A DNA stretch of 64,000 nucleotides from Acholoe squamosa (Eukaryota; Annelida; Polychaeta; Phyllodocida; Polynoidae): the NCBI GenBank assembly GCA_949317995.1, contig OX439039.1, forward strand, positions 51,016,785 to 51,080,784, given 5' to 3'. Shown piece after piece: positions 1-11,800 of the stretch. The notes beneath the pieces were generated by a model. It was given only the letters and a program-made list of their open reading frames with translations. It searched no databases and had not been told where the DNA came from. Every line of letters starts with the position of its first letter. The first letter of the stretch is position 1. A program made the position numbers and the translations under genes.

Positions 1-2947
1 CTTTTGAAAGGGAGCCATCATCTTTTACTGGGGTGTCATTCAGAGACTTCTCGAGATCAGTTGGGCCCGCCACTGCTTCCCGCGTGTCAGTAGCTCCAAT
101 ACTGGCTGCTTCAATTCCACTGGTTTTGGTCTCTGCTTTTTTTGTACCTTTTCTTTTCTTGGCCTGTGGTCCATCATCTGAGGTCTTTGTTTTGGATCTG
201 GACTTTCTTTTCGTCCCCCGAGTTTCTAACACTAGTTTATCATCTTCTGGCGAAACAGCAGTATTTTCCTCTGGTATAGGTAATTTTTCGGTAGCAGACA
301 CCACATCGTTTGCAGTTTTTTGCTTGCCCCTAGGCTTCTTTGAAGTATTCTTGGTACCTTTTTTCAGTTGTTTGACCTCAGTTTTGGTTTCACGCTTAAT
401 TGCAAGTCTACGACTTGATCTTATTAACTTTTCCTCGTTTTCCAAGTTCTTACCAATATTGTTTTCCTCCACTACTCCTGTAGGTGTCTGTAACTTATTG
501 ATATCTTCTGACTTATCTTCCTCATCATCTTGTTTTAATGGTACGATGTCCTCATCCACCCAACTTACCTCCCCATTCCCAGCCGGGAAGATTCCTGCTC
601 TAGCCTTAGACAAACGACCCTTTGAGCTACTTAGACTTTGTTTGAGCACTCTTGAAGTCTTGTCCGGTGAAAACATAACACGGCGTTTCACCTTTTCTAC
701 ACTTCTACTTAGTATTCGTGTTGTACAAACGCTCTGTGGTTGTTTCGGAGTGCTCGGTGCTCCCGGTGACTTCCACGATATATGTGCTTGCGTAGCTGAA
801 CTGCTCGCTCTCACATTTGAACACGATGCTGTGGGTGACTTTTCTGTTGTGACTGGTACTGCTTCCTTATTTTTCTTCAACTTTAACCTGCTACGAGTTG
901 GTCTCTGTTTTTCTTTTGCCTTTGAGTCTTTGCTTGGAACAATATCAACCTTAGGTGAATCGTTATCAGTATTCATCATGTTCTTTACCAGTGAAGCTCG
1001 GACTCCAGCAACGATACTATTTACCAAAGAGGAGTTGTCTTTACATTGACCCCGTCTCCCCTTATGAATGCCGGACTTTGTTAAGCTGGGTTCACTTTTC
1101 TTCTCTACATCCTTTACAGAGGATTTCGTTTTCTCTGCACCATCAGCATTAGGGACCCTACTGAGTGATATTGTCTTTTCAGTCTCTTTCTCATTGTCAC
1201 TTTCTTTGGTTTCCACTGTTTCTTTATGAAGAGGCACAGTATGTGTTTCATCACTAGCGGTAGATTCTACTCTTGTACACATTAGGTTACTCTTATCCTC
1301 CATATTACTACCTTGGCTTAAATCTAATACTGATGGCGTGGATCTCAGAGTCCCTTCGCCACTTCTCATGTGCGTTGTAGGCACTTGGTCACTTTCATTG
1401 AGAACTTTATCACCTTCAGTTCTCCAAGATGCTGATGACTTGTGACCTTTTACTTGTTCTTTGTCAGAGAATTCTGTTTCAATTTGTAACGATGTATCTA
1501 CATCCTTTGCCCCTGTGTTCATACCTGTTCCCTCCTTATTGCTGTGGGAATCATCGTGTGGTGATGTGATGGCATAGATGCACTCCAGTACACCTGTGGC
1601 GCTGGATGCCATGTTGGTACTCGTCTCAGAAACATTCTGCTCTCCCACTACAATATATACATGAGCAGGTGACCCTACTTCTGTATCTGCTCTATTAGTC
1701 TCCTGTGTGAAAGATGACGCTGTCTCTTGTGGCAATGACTCGGTTGCTTGTGTCAATGACACATTCTCTTGTGTTAAAGGTGTTGTTTCTTGTGTCAATG
1801 ACGCAGTCTCTTGTGTCAATGATCTTGGCTCTTGTGTCAATGTCACTGTCTCTTGTGTCAATAAATCTGTATCCTGTGTCAATGACCCAGTCCCTTGTGT
1901 CAATGATCCGGGTTCTTGTGTAAATAACACAGTCTCTTGTGTCGATGACACTGCCTCTTGTGACAAGACAGTCTTTTGTGTCAGTGACATAGTCTCTTGT
2001 GTAAATGACACAGTCTCTTGTGTTGAGGAGACTGTCTCTTGTGGAGATAATACTGTCTCTTGTAATGATGATATAACTTTGTCTGCTGCATCAGTAACAG
2101 CTTTATCTGATACATCACCCTGTCCCACTTCTACCTCAGCAGTATTGTTCCCTTCTTCTTTCTGTTTTAGCAGAAATTTTGCTATCCGTTCTTCATATTC
2201 TGCTATGCGTTCCTTAACCCTTTTCTTTATTTCTCTCTTCTCCCCCTTCTTCTTCTTGGATTTCTTTGAGGTGCTACATCCTTGGTTAGATCCCTCTGTT
2301 TCATTACCAGATTCTCTCTGAGACGGTTGTTGTGCCTCTGGCAATGTGCTAAACAGCTTCTTTGGAGTGAATGCTGAGGTTGGTGAGCTGCTGGGTTTTG
2401 GCTTTCTCTTGCGAGGGGATGAACGACTTGGTCTAGTGCTCTGCAAGAAGAATAAGTCTTGATCTGTAGATAATTAATGTGCACGGGCAGTAATACACAT
2501 CTCAACATTACCTAACTTGTGGTAAAATGGACCACTGTTGTGACCCTGTGACCCCTGATCTTTTTTTCATATTCAGTTTTATGATACCCCATGAAACCAG
2601 TAGGTACCACAAAATCTCCAAATTCATCAATTAGTGTGGAAGCCTCTTTTAGCAAAACCCATAATCTATTACTGTGGTAAATTAGTATTCGTGTTTTGGG
2701 ATGCTACTAATACCAGGTATGTATTAATGGCACACGTTATTTATATACAAAATCATTTATTAATTTACTCATTTTAATTTTCTGTCTGCTCTGTGCATAC
2801 CTGTGACTTTGGTTTTCCGTGGGAATGCTCGCTAACTTCAGGTGAACTGTCCAGAGCAGTGACGTCATAGTCGTGGGGGCGCTTTCTAGGTGTAGGGTTT
2901 TTTCTAGGAGTTCGGGGTCTCTTCTGGTCTGCGTTTAGCTCTGCCAT
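1..2947 (-). CDS. 5' part of a basic Ser/Thr-rich nuclear-type protein with a TQ cluster (two exons, runs off the left edge)
   Basis: Two minus-strand coding exons join in phase 0. Exon A is 2947-2801: ATG in an ACCATGG context, 49 codons, donor GTATGC. Exon B starts at 2440 after the acceptor CTTCTTGCAG and stays open to base 1 (about 813 codons), so the 3' end lies outside the window. A good acceptor (TTCTCTTTTAG) seven bases before the ATG suggests a 5'-UTR intron. The N-terminus has TPRK motifs and clustered basic residues (PRKRP, SPRKRK), which fit CDK sites and nuclear localisation signals. Then come a KKSKKKK stretch, a charged helical segment, about 18 seven-residue TQET-type units, and a long Ser/Thr/Lys/Glu-rich tail with more basic patches. 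No folded domain is recognised. A chromatin or DNA-damage scaffold is inferred only from composition and the TQ cluster. The complementary strand also has a long open frame, which is a shadow. Confidence 0.75.
1698..2075 (-). repeat. In-frame 21-bp tandem repeat encoding a TQ cluster
   Basis: About 18 degenerate 21-bp units each encode seven residues of the form T-Q-E-T-x-S-L. Around 15 carry TQ and one carries SQ. The frame is kept throughout with no stop, so the array is coding. Some units have drifted (QKT, QDT, QGT, QEP), and one 3-bp loss occurs near the SQEA unit. It lies inside exon B of the gene at the left edge. Confidence 0.85.
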
Positions 2948-3177
2948 GGTTGCCCTAAAAGAGAATGAAACAAAATTCTGTTATACTGTGTGAACAATGT
3001 TTTATGGTATGTACATCTTCCCTCTGTAGCATATGTTTCGTGAAGGTATCAGAAATATTACACATGGTAGAGAGTCCCTGATAGACTGGCTATAACTCAA
3101 AAATATACCAGCCGATAACAGTACATCGACATTTTCAAGTCAAGGGAACAACGCACTAGTGACGATACAGAGCTGTA

Positions 3178-3390
3178 CTGTAAATCCTCGCTTATATACT
3201 AGAATTACATCATGTGAGTCACATGTTGTGCGTCCTATATGTTTTATCCCAAGTCAGGGTGCGTCTTATATGCAAGGGTTTTACATTATCGAACAGTACT
3301 AAAATTACAAATATTTAACCTTAGGATTTTAGTCGAAGTCAGGGTGTGTCCTATATATGAAAGGGGTGGCCTATTCGCGAGGATTTACAG
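3178..3390. mobile_element. MITE with CTGTAAATCCTCGC ends and TA flanks
   Basis: The inverted termini CTGTAAATCCTCGC and GCGAGGATTTACAG are flanked by TA at 3176-3177 and 3391-3392. Inside are two diverged copies of the phrase GTGCGTCTTATATG. It is a relative of the CCGTAA...CGCGTATAAGACGC family seen at 5520, 12820, 52479 and 55654. The TA flanks suggest a Tc1/mariner or pogo-type source (inference). It has no coding capacity. Confidence 0.75.
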
Positions 3391-3470
3391 TAGTACAAAC
3401 CATGGGACACTTAAGCTAAAAATGAACACAGTGCGCTGTGTGTATGTGGAGAACGACTGAAGGTATGAGG

Positions 3471-3658
3471 GAAAGTGTCAGAAATTCCCTTTCAAGCGTT
3501 TCCTGACGTGGCCATGCACGAGTCAAGATACGTCAAGAAATGTCTCTATTTTGTACTAGGAAAAGTAGAAAAGTGTCAGAAATTGCCTTTCAAGTGTTTC
3601 CTGGCGTGGCCATGCACGAGTCAAGAGACTTCAAGAAATGTCTCTATTTTCTACTAGG
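3471..3658 (+). repeat. Tandem duplication, two copies of about 90 bp
   Basis: Two adjacent copies start with GTGTCAGAAATT and end near CTCTATTTT. They share CGTGGCCATGCACGAGTCAAGA and differ at few positions. Function unknown. No coding evidence in either copy. Confidence 0.8.
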
Positions 3659-5519
3659 TCTTATCAGAATGTCTATGAAATTAACACGGTAAGATTTCGA
3701 CAAAAAAAACAAAAAAAGAAATGAAATTAACACGGTACTCATTTCAGAAATGAGCAAATAATTTTTTTTCTCGATATGCCTGCCTATCCGAATATTAGCC
3801 CCCTATCCCTAGGCTGAGCCATAGGCTAGGGGGCAGCTACTGATCTATGCTAGAACCCAGAACAGTAGAACCATAAAACTGCTGTTAGTCTAGATATTTG
3901 TAAAAGTAACAGGTTCCTTTTACAATGGGGTGTTGCGTTTGCATATCAAAGAGAAGAAAGAGAAAAGAGGTGTGGTTGGGGGGCAAAGCCCTCTTATTAT
4001 ACAAATTGTTGTGGTTTAAAATGAACGGAACATTCTCTCATGACTGTTAGAAATATACAATCCAGATTCCTAAGTTTTTATGAACGGTGCATCAGCACGG
4101 GAAGAGTCTAACCATAGATCTTGTGAAAGGCATTACGTACATATATGTAACAACTAGACAGCAATTTTCAGTGAAAGTAGTCTAAATGGTAAGGAGTTAC
4201 CAGTATGGGGGGGGGCCCTGTGGCAGTTTGTGCTATAACTATAGAGGTATGATATAGAACTTTAGAACAAGGGAGTTCATTTCAGATAATGTGACCTATA
4301 ATTTTGAAAAGAAATAACATCCAACTGTCAGAGTTCACGTTTGACTATAATTCAAAAAGTTAGGTGATAGAATGCAAGCATAAGGTTGGTGGTGGTGATG
4401 TTAATCTATGGCCTGTTCCCCTTCCACCCACACCAACCACACCTACTCTGACAGCCTCCCACCCACCGAAGGGGTGACTGAGTGTCCCCTCCCCCTCCCC
4501 ACTATGTCATTAAGGACACATGTACCTGTTTGTTTGTCTTCCACCCCCTGCCACCCACAACTACCAGCAGAGCTCTGACTATTGAGGCATGACTGAGTAG
4601 TTAGTACCCCCCAACCCACCTAGTGGTGTGCCTACCTACCATCCCCTCTGCCTGCCACACCCTGGTGATTGTCTGGTGGTGTCACCAACTACCCGGCCTG
4701 CCCCTGCCTTTAGACCCAACTGCCTTAATTTGTGTGTTACTAGTAATAAGTAGGTAAATATAGCTTTGTCTAGACCAATCATACATCAGTCATAGCTTTC
4801 CCTAGTCTTCAAGGCCAACCCAACTAGCCATGTTTCAGCTCATATCTACCTTTAACAATAATAACTACATAATTCTCAATTCCATATTACCTACAAATGC
4901 ATCCATAATGACTACCTTCCACACACAAACTACTACAAACAAAATGAGACAACAGCTCTTGCAATTTCTATAATATTGAACTACACCCTTACTTGACTAA
5001 CCTAGTCAACTAATGGCAACATTGCACTTTTTCCTACAGCCTTAAACTCAAATACAAAAATGAAAATTGCTCAAAAACTGCCTATTAGAACAACCTCAAA
5101 TTTCTGACACATTTCCCATATGACCTGATCTATCTATTGGCCGAAAATGAAGTTCCAGATTACAGTAATAAAAAAATTGATTTACTATAGAGCTCTATGG
5201 ACAATTTTGATAGCGTTTACAAACCTCTCTTTTTCTAAACTTTCCACATCAAATTTCAAGAATTCCTGAAAATTGTACGCACAAAAAATGTTTAACTTGC
5301 TCTCACTACTCTCAAATTTCCTGCTTTTACCTCCATATTTCTGCTATTAACCACCAACTTTATCTTAATTTTTCGGCCAAACCCCTATGTAAAGAATGGG
5401 GGGGGGGTCGTTCTGTATAACCAGATAGATATACAGCATAGCACGGCCCAAGTGCCATCGGACTGAAATGGCCTTCACACTTAAAGATCTACTTTTTTAT
5501 TCAAACTTATTACCAACTA
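3659..5519. other. Non-coding spacer without recognisable genes
   Basis: This is AT-rich spacer with a C-rich patch near 4400-4700. I see no convincing exon with splice signals, no RNA gene and no intact transposon. A poly(G) run is at 4206-4214 and another at about 5399-5407. Confidence 0.5.
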
Positions 5520-5736
5520 CCGTAATCTCCCGCGTAGAAGACGCGTTGCGCGTATACAGCAGAAGCATTTTCGCGTATAAGACGCACATTTTAAGGATGA
5601 AATTTGTAAATTCAGTACATTTCTATAGTAAAATTACCCCTCGTATAAGACGCACCCCCAATTTCAGTACATCCTATAAGACGCACAAGGCATTTGTTTG
5701 GCGTAGAGGACGCGTCTTATACGTGGGAGTTTACGG
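5520..5736. mobile_element. MITE, CCGTAATCTCCCGCGTA family
   Basis: The termini CCGTAATCTCCCGCGTA and its diverged complement ACGTGGGAGTTTACGG are flanked by TA on both sides (5518-5519, 5737-5738). The interior repeats AAGACGC in both orientations, so the element is close to a full-length palindrome. This is the same family as 12820-13052 and 52479-52720. The ORF inside it is an artefact. Confidence 0.85.
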
Positions 5737-5878
5737 TAGTAATTGTTTTATTGCCACTTTGATCTAGATAAGAATCTGATTGAAGTTAAATGTGTATTGG
5801 TCCCTACTCTGGTGCCCTGAGGCATACTGGGAGTAATGTAAGGATACATTCTAATGTAAGGATACATTCATGATACAT

Positions 5879-6346
5879 TCATGTCAGCACCAGATCAACA
5901 TTGATTAAGTTATACAGTGTTTTTATATATGATAGAATACAATTTATCGCAGCAGGCTTGCTTGATGATTTGCAGTAGGGGTTTACTGATAATATATGCG
6001 AGAGTTTTCTGTTATTATTATGGTTTTTGTAGTAGTCCACAAACTTCAGGTATTCCCCTTCAAAGCTTTTCCTGGCATTTTTTATTGATGGTACAGAGCA
6101 AAATAATACAATATGTTTCACATCTTGAATTGCATTACATTGTGAACAGATAGAATCCATTGGTTTCTTCCCTTTATAGCTTCTTGATAAGCTATCACAG
6201 GTACAATTAGTATCAATGCGTAACTTCGTGATATAGCTTCTATTGATGGTGGGTGAGTGTATGTGACTCAGATACTCACTTTCTCCACATGGCTCATTTT
6301 TATCATCCTTTAAGAACACTGCACCTCTCAGCATGCTTTTCATCAT
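5879..6346 (-). pseudogene. 3' end of a non-LTR retrotransposon (same family as 16372-19740)
   Basis: The 155-residue open frame contains a C-x2-C...H...C type segment (CSQCNAIQDVKHIVLFC) followed by KNARKSF and YLKFVDYYKNH. The same block, diverged, is found at about 19530-19680 at the 3' end of the plus-strand LINE. Only the C-terminal tail of ORF2 is present, so this is a 5'-truncated copy, which is typical for LINEs. It cannot be autonomous. Confidence 0.75.
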
Positions 6347-6364
6347 TCATAGACATACTATAGA

Positions 6365-6655
6365 CTACTGGACACCTCGGAAGCAGGGACACCTCGGAAG
6401 CAGACATCTCGGAAGCAGTCATTAGGACATCTTGGAAGCAGGGTCATCTCGGAAGCAGATAAAACCATGATAATATCCTTCTCTTCTTATAGAATTTAAA
6501 AAACAACCCTAATGATACTGTCCCTACGCTGTAGAATCATAGATTGGCAAAAATCAGATTTAAAATGGTTAAACAATTATTTAGAAAACTTATTTGCTTC
6601 CGAGGTGTCCCTGCTCCCGAGGTGTCTGCTTCCGAGGAATCCCTGCTTCTGACTA
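6365..6655. repeat. Small foldback element with GGAAGCAG/CTGCTTCC units
   Basis: The left side (6370-6445) repeats ACACCTCGGAAGCAGG several times. The right side (6597-6650) carries the complementary units (CTGCTTCCGAGG). The middle of about 150 bp is AT-rich. The arms can pair, which suggests a foldback or MITE remnant. No target duplication could be fixed. Confidence 0.6.
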
Positions 6656-8765
6656 TAGTTAGGCACTTTGATAACACCACAGTTGAGGGTGAGAAAAGCT
6701 GGCAGGCAGCTTTGAGTTTGACACTTTGGGTCAGCTCTCATTGTGGCAGTCATTCGCAGCCTTACGGGTATCACAGATTTTAGCTATTATTATATTGTTT
6801 ATGTGGTATTTTGATAGCTTTTCCTAAGGTCTAGATATTAAGCTACTCATCAGCGAAATCTGGGAGGAAAAATTCCAATTATTGACAATTTTATAGCAAG
6901 TTGAATAAAAGGGTGATATTGAAGCTTTAAAAAACATATCAAGCAATGGAGACACCAAAAAACTAACACCAGGCACAGCTTCAGGGCACAATAATCTCCC
7001 AGCCAATCTCCCAGGATGTGAATTTTCATGTTTCTATGGCTTTGCCCACTAGTACTTTTGAGAGGACCAAAATATGAGTATTTGAATTGGAAACTGAAAA
7101 GTGCTGGCCATGCATGTTACCACTATGTTACGTTTTTTTATGACTATTTTGGGGCTACTTAGAATCTACATAGAAAATGTTTAAGACCACCATTCAAAAG
7201 CCAAGACTTCAAATATTTAGGAAATCTAAATTTTATATGGAAGTGTTTTGATAACCTTTTATTCCAGCCACTTACAAATTGAAAAGAAAGCACACAACAG
7301 TGACGCCTGCGCAGGTGACCACTGAAAGTGGTCACTGCATGGCTGCACTCACATCACAAAAAATTGAAACACCCTGCCTACTATTTCTATAGTGCTACTT
7401 GCCCTGGGATTTCAGACTCGATTTTTCTTATAACTTTGGTTCTAGACAAGAAGGAAACGTAATTCCAAAAGAATTGGAAATTTCTCAATGAGCTTGACAG
7501 AATGTTACCAAAAATATTGTTCTATGTTCCATTTTAAATATTCGTTGAAGTGCCTTCTACACGCCAGTTTCACCAGTCACGATCACAAGGGGGAGCCCAT
7601 GTAGGGTAGCAAGCTATGAGGGCATAGCACTCACCTAGCCCCAGAACCCTATGCAAATCACTATGGAGAAAGAGACACCTCTCAGAGATGAGCCTTAATC
7701 TGGTAGAAGAAATGTTCCCTCAACTTAGAAATTACAGCTACACAGAGAGAAAATGTTAATCTACCTATCTCTGCGATATTAGGGCATTATCTTAAGCCAA
7801 AATCTATTTAAACTTAGATAAATATGAGTTAACTTACAATTTTTAGAGCTGAGAAAAGGGGGCAGAAGGGGGTGCATGGGGGTGGTGTTGGTGGTCATAA
7901 CACACCACAAGACAGGTCCCTTGGGGCCATTAAGCCAATTAAACATAGATTATCTCACCATGGAGGAGTGTGTTAATGGTTATCACAGGCCTGGGTAGGG
8001 GGTGCTGTCTCTGATGTAAATTATCTCTCCTCCAGAGTCCATCACAGTAATGACAGGTGGTAACTCTGCTTTGACCACCCCCTTTTCGGAGTTTTCCTTG
8101 GGAATCACCCCTCCACTGGTGCCCCTGTAGCAGGACCAAGATGGTCAGGCCAACACTAGCGCCACCTACTGTATCATGGTTGATGAAACTGGTGTATACT
8201 AGTATAGTTGATTTGGTCTTTCACTTTTTTTGTCAAATGCGGTGTCCCATCACCCCACCCCCTCCTCCATCTTTCCAGAGAGTGGAGTATAGATTCTATC
8301 ATAGTCCCTGATTAGGCTGATAGCATAACATTGGCATTAGCATTGCCCTATTGTTCTATGGTCTGTTCAGTACTACTTGTAGCCAATTTGAATATTGGCG
8401 CTCAACACTTTGTTTCGGCAAAATTGAAAATTTGACAAGGCCCAAGGGTAATGCTTTCCAGTCATCGTTTGTTTATTTGTGCCATGCATTGCTTTGGACT
8501 TCATTTATATCACTCAACTGTATGATGTTTACAGGAAATATGTTATTCAAACAACCTACCTTGGAACTACCTTTCACGATCATGAAATATGGCAAACGTC
8601 GAGTAATTTGTGCGGATTTCCTGTGTCAATTTTTCTTAAGCTCACCGCCATCTTAGGTCAAGGTCAGTTATCATCCGGGCACTTTTAAACAGGCTGAATC
8701 TGGTTTTCGGCTGGTTCTGTTTCTCAACCACTCTCCAAGCAGAACGTCATATAAGGGAAGGAGGT
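6656..8765. other. Spacer upstream of the FAM169-like gene
   Basis: No gene or intact mobile element is recognised. A short GCAGGTGACCACTGAAAG palindrome-like stretch is near 7310. The last few hundred bases probably hold the promoter and 5' UTR of the gene starting at 8896, but no TATA box is evident. Confidence 0.45.
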
Positions 8766-8895
8766 ACGGATGATCGAGCTGCGGTCGGAGAGTGTTTCTC
8801 AACAACCATTCACTACTTTTCAAGATGGCAGCGCCCATGTTGATGTTATTTGCATCGTCTGCTTGCTAGCATTATTTACAGGGCCTTACAATAGC

Positions 8896-11800
8896 ATGAG
8901 CACAACATTTAACATGCATGCCATGTTATATCCGTTTGATCTTCTTGATCTAAAAGAAGAAGGTGACAGTAGCGTACTAACACTTGTAACAGACTCTAGA
9001 ACGTGTACAGAGCGGAGTCAGAATCGGAGAACAGCTGACACAGCCACGGCCACCAGTGGCAGTGCCAGTGGCAGTGCCGAAAGCTGCTGTCTTGCCACAG
9101 TCTGCACAGATTCAAAAGATGAGCGTGAAAAACAGACTGTTTCCATGAGCAATACAAGTGGATGTTCCTTAGAGTGCAAGCTATGCAAGTCGGTAAGGGG
9201 GTGGTCTTTTTTTAACAACAGGGGAGGGGTGGTGGTTTTGGGGGAGGGGAAAAATTTTTTAGACCCCTCTTGGTCCTTGGCCTTGGACATGGGGGAGGGG
9301 AAAACAACTTTCTTCTTCATTTTTTTTTTTTTGTGGTCCTCATTACTATAGAATTAGGGGAGAGATTTCTGACCCCTCCCCTGGTGTAAAAGAACTCTAT
9401 CAGCGAGGGGTGGGGGCACGTAAAAGAGTGTCTGGGTGAGAAAACTCACCACCCCCCACCCTGTAAAGGCCTGTTGATGAAAAATGACCACTCCCCAAGC
9501 CAAGGGAGTAATCATTTTTTAACAACATGGGAGTTGGTTCGTGGGTTTGGGCACGGATGCGTGAAATCCCCCCCCCCCCATAAGGGACGATTATCATGCG
9601 TGAAACGTGCCCTTTTAACCTATACTAGTAATGCCCAGGATTTTCCACTAAAAACAGGTGAAATTATTTTGTTCCACCCCCCCCCTTTGTTTAAAAGTGA
9701 TCACTCCCTATACTGAAACAAAGAGAGATTTTTTCATCGTGTTACCTGGGGGGGTGTTCTTTTAGGTCCTAGCAGCATATCTATGCGGAAAACCGAAATT
9801 AGACCTAAATTAGCTCCTACCCTATCTTTAAGATCAATTATCTAGTGTAATGTCCACCAGCAGATGCAGCAACATGATGTAGGCACTTACCTAATATTTC
9901 AAGACTTTATCCCATTAAACCTATCTAATGATCAATGGATGGATCTTGAGAAAAGAAGTGGATTTGCTTTTTAAATGAAGTCTCTATGTCAATTTTAAGT
10001 GGAATTACGACCGGTCAAAGGTACCAAATCAGACCCAGAATTCTGCCATAGTTAAGAGTTTAATTTGGATCTAATTTTGTGATCAAGCAAGATGAATCCA
10101 AGGTATACTAGATCACTAAAATGATTATTTTGGGCAATTTTCTTTTCAGATAAACAAGTTATACCATCAAGAATGTAAATAATGATACATTTTATCATAA
10201 TCAAACAATGTAAAAGCAAATTTTTGATGTCATCTTTTCCCTTGAACTGTGCGCTCTGACAGAACCACGGCAGAATATTGTCTTTGACTCAGGACGTTTG
10301 AATGATCATAACTTCCATTTAAATTGACATAATAACTTCATCTAAAGAGCAAAACTACTTATTTTTATCATAGCTATCAATTTCCCACCATATAAAATAC
10401 ATACAATAAGGTCTTAATTGATAGGTAAGTGCCGAACATTGGGGAGGTTGGGATAAGTGTCCAGAGATAATCTCGCTCAAAAAGTTTGCAGGGTCTGTCA
10501 AACATACTGCAGCCCCTTAGAAAAAGAAAATGAAAACATTTTCTAGATCATTTTTAACCATAGAACAGGTGGGAACCATTTATTTTTAGGTGCTCAATGA
10601 TCTTCTCATAATAAAATGGTTCTAAACTTTTAGTTGAACTTTGATGGGGTCAAAGGCAAAATTCCCTGCATTCAACCTTGTACAAAAAATAATCATTTTA
10701 AAGGTCTAGCCAAGCCTGTTAAAATAAGCCCTTGTTTGTAAAGATCCTCCAGTAAATAGCTTCAGAATAAGCTTGCAAAGAAAGGAGAGTTTAACACTAC
10801 CCAGTTTCAGCTTTATCACAGTTTCACACCTCTCCTGCAGCAGACTCACACAGTGGAGGTATTTCAGTGCCTACATGATGCGCCATTAAAGAGAGTTCCT
10901 CTATATGGAGAGTTATCTGAAGAGCACACCGAGGAACATTGGATTAGTATCCTACCTTGTTTAACATGTAAATCAAGTAAGTAGACACCCTACATGATCA
11001 CTACAGGTTATAATAGGCCTAGTCCTAAAGTAAATTTTAAGAAGAACATCATGCCGAGGAAGTCGTCTATTCTGCTGAAATTTGACAACGGTGATAAACC
11101 CTAGGCCTAGTATTCTTGTTTTTTTTTGTTTGTTTGTTTGTTTTTTTTTGTTTTTTTTTGTTTTTTGTTTTTTTTTTGGGGGGGGTTCCTGTATATATGT
11201 CAACTGATGGCAAAACAATGACGTTCTGTACACATATATGTCATATTTGTTTTTGACCAACCTGCATATTTACGATATTGCCATTATTGGGGAACGTGCA
11301 TCATGAATATGAATACGACAAACTACCATAGATACTTGTGCTATTAACCGGGGCTATTAACTTTCTAAATTCTTGTACAGTTGTTGGACTCTCAGTCTGT
11401 GGACGGACGTGGACGGGTGAAGAGTGTTTGCGAACCTCCAACACAAAGAGAAATGGCATTTTACAAGTAGGTGAAGTCTGCACTTCTCAGATTGCTTCAG
11501 ATTATACAAAACAGTTCAAACTATCCTTTAGCTTCAGTTTGCATAAGTTATCGGGAAGGTACTTCAAAACTATCCTAGTTCATATAGTGTGGCAGTGTTT
11601 TAACAACAGTGGTCATATTCACTTAATTCAGTTGAAAAAAAAAGAGAATCATACTAATCCAAAAAAAGAAATTACATCGAGTGGAATTCAAAATACTCTG
11701 GTTTGAATAGTAAACCAATGACTGATTACATCATTTCATATAAATTGTAATTGAATATCATTACACTGCACATTTACTTTCAGTAAATGATATTGTAACT

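Noticed and set aside
33-1049. 338-codon plus-strand ORF at the left edge
   Set aside because: It is antisense to a continuous minus-strand frame with clean splice sites and a coding tandem repeat. Its protein is a hydrophobic Phe/Ser/Leu-rich shadow of a Lys/Glu/Ser-rich coding exon.
1707-2321. Cys/Val/Asn repeat protein on the plus strand
   Set aside because: It is the complement of the TQET repeat in the minus-strand exon. The reverse frame has consistent exon structure and continues far beyond.
8351-8688. Short ORFs upstream of the FAM169-like gene
   Set aside because: Overlapping frames of about 70-100 codons with no homology and no splice framework. They are probably chance or 5'-flank sequence.
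10973-11260. Lys/Gln-rich minus-strand ORF
   Set aside because: It is a translation of a T/G homopolymer-rich stretch inside intron 2 of the FAM169-like gene.
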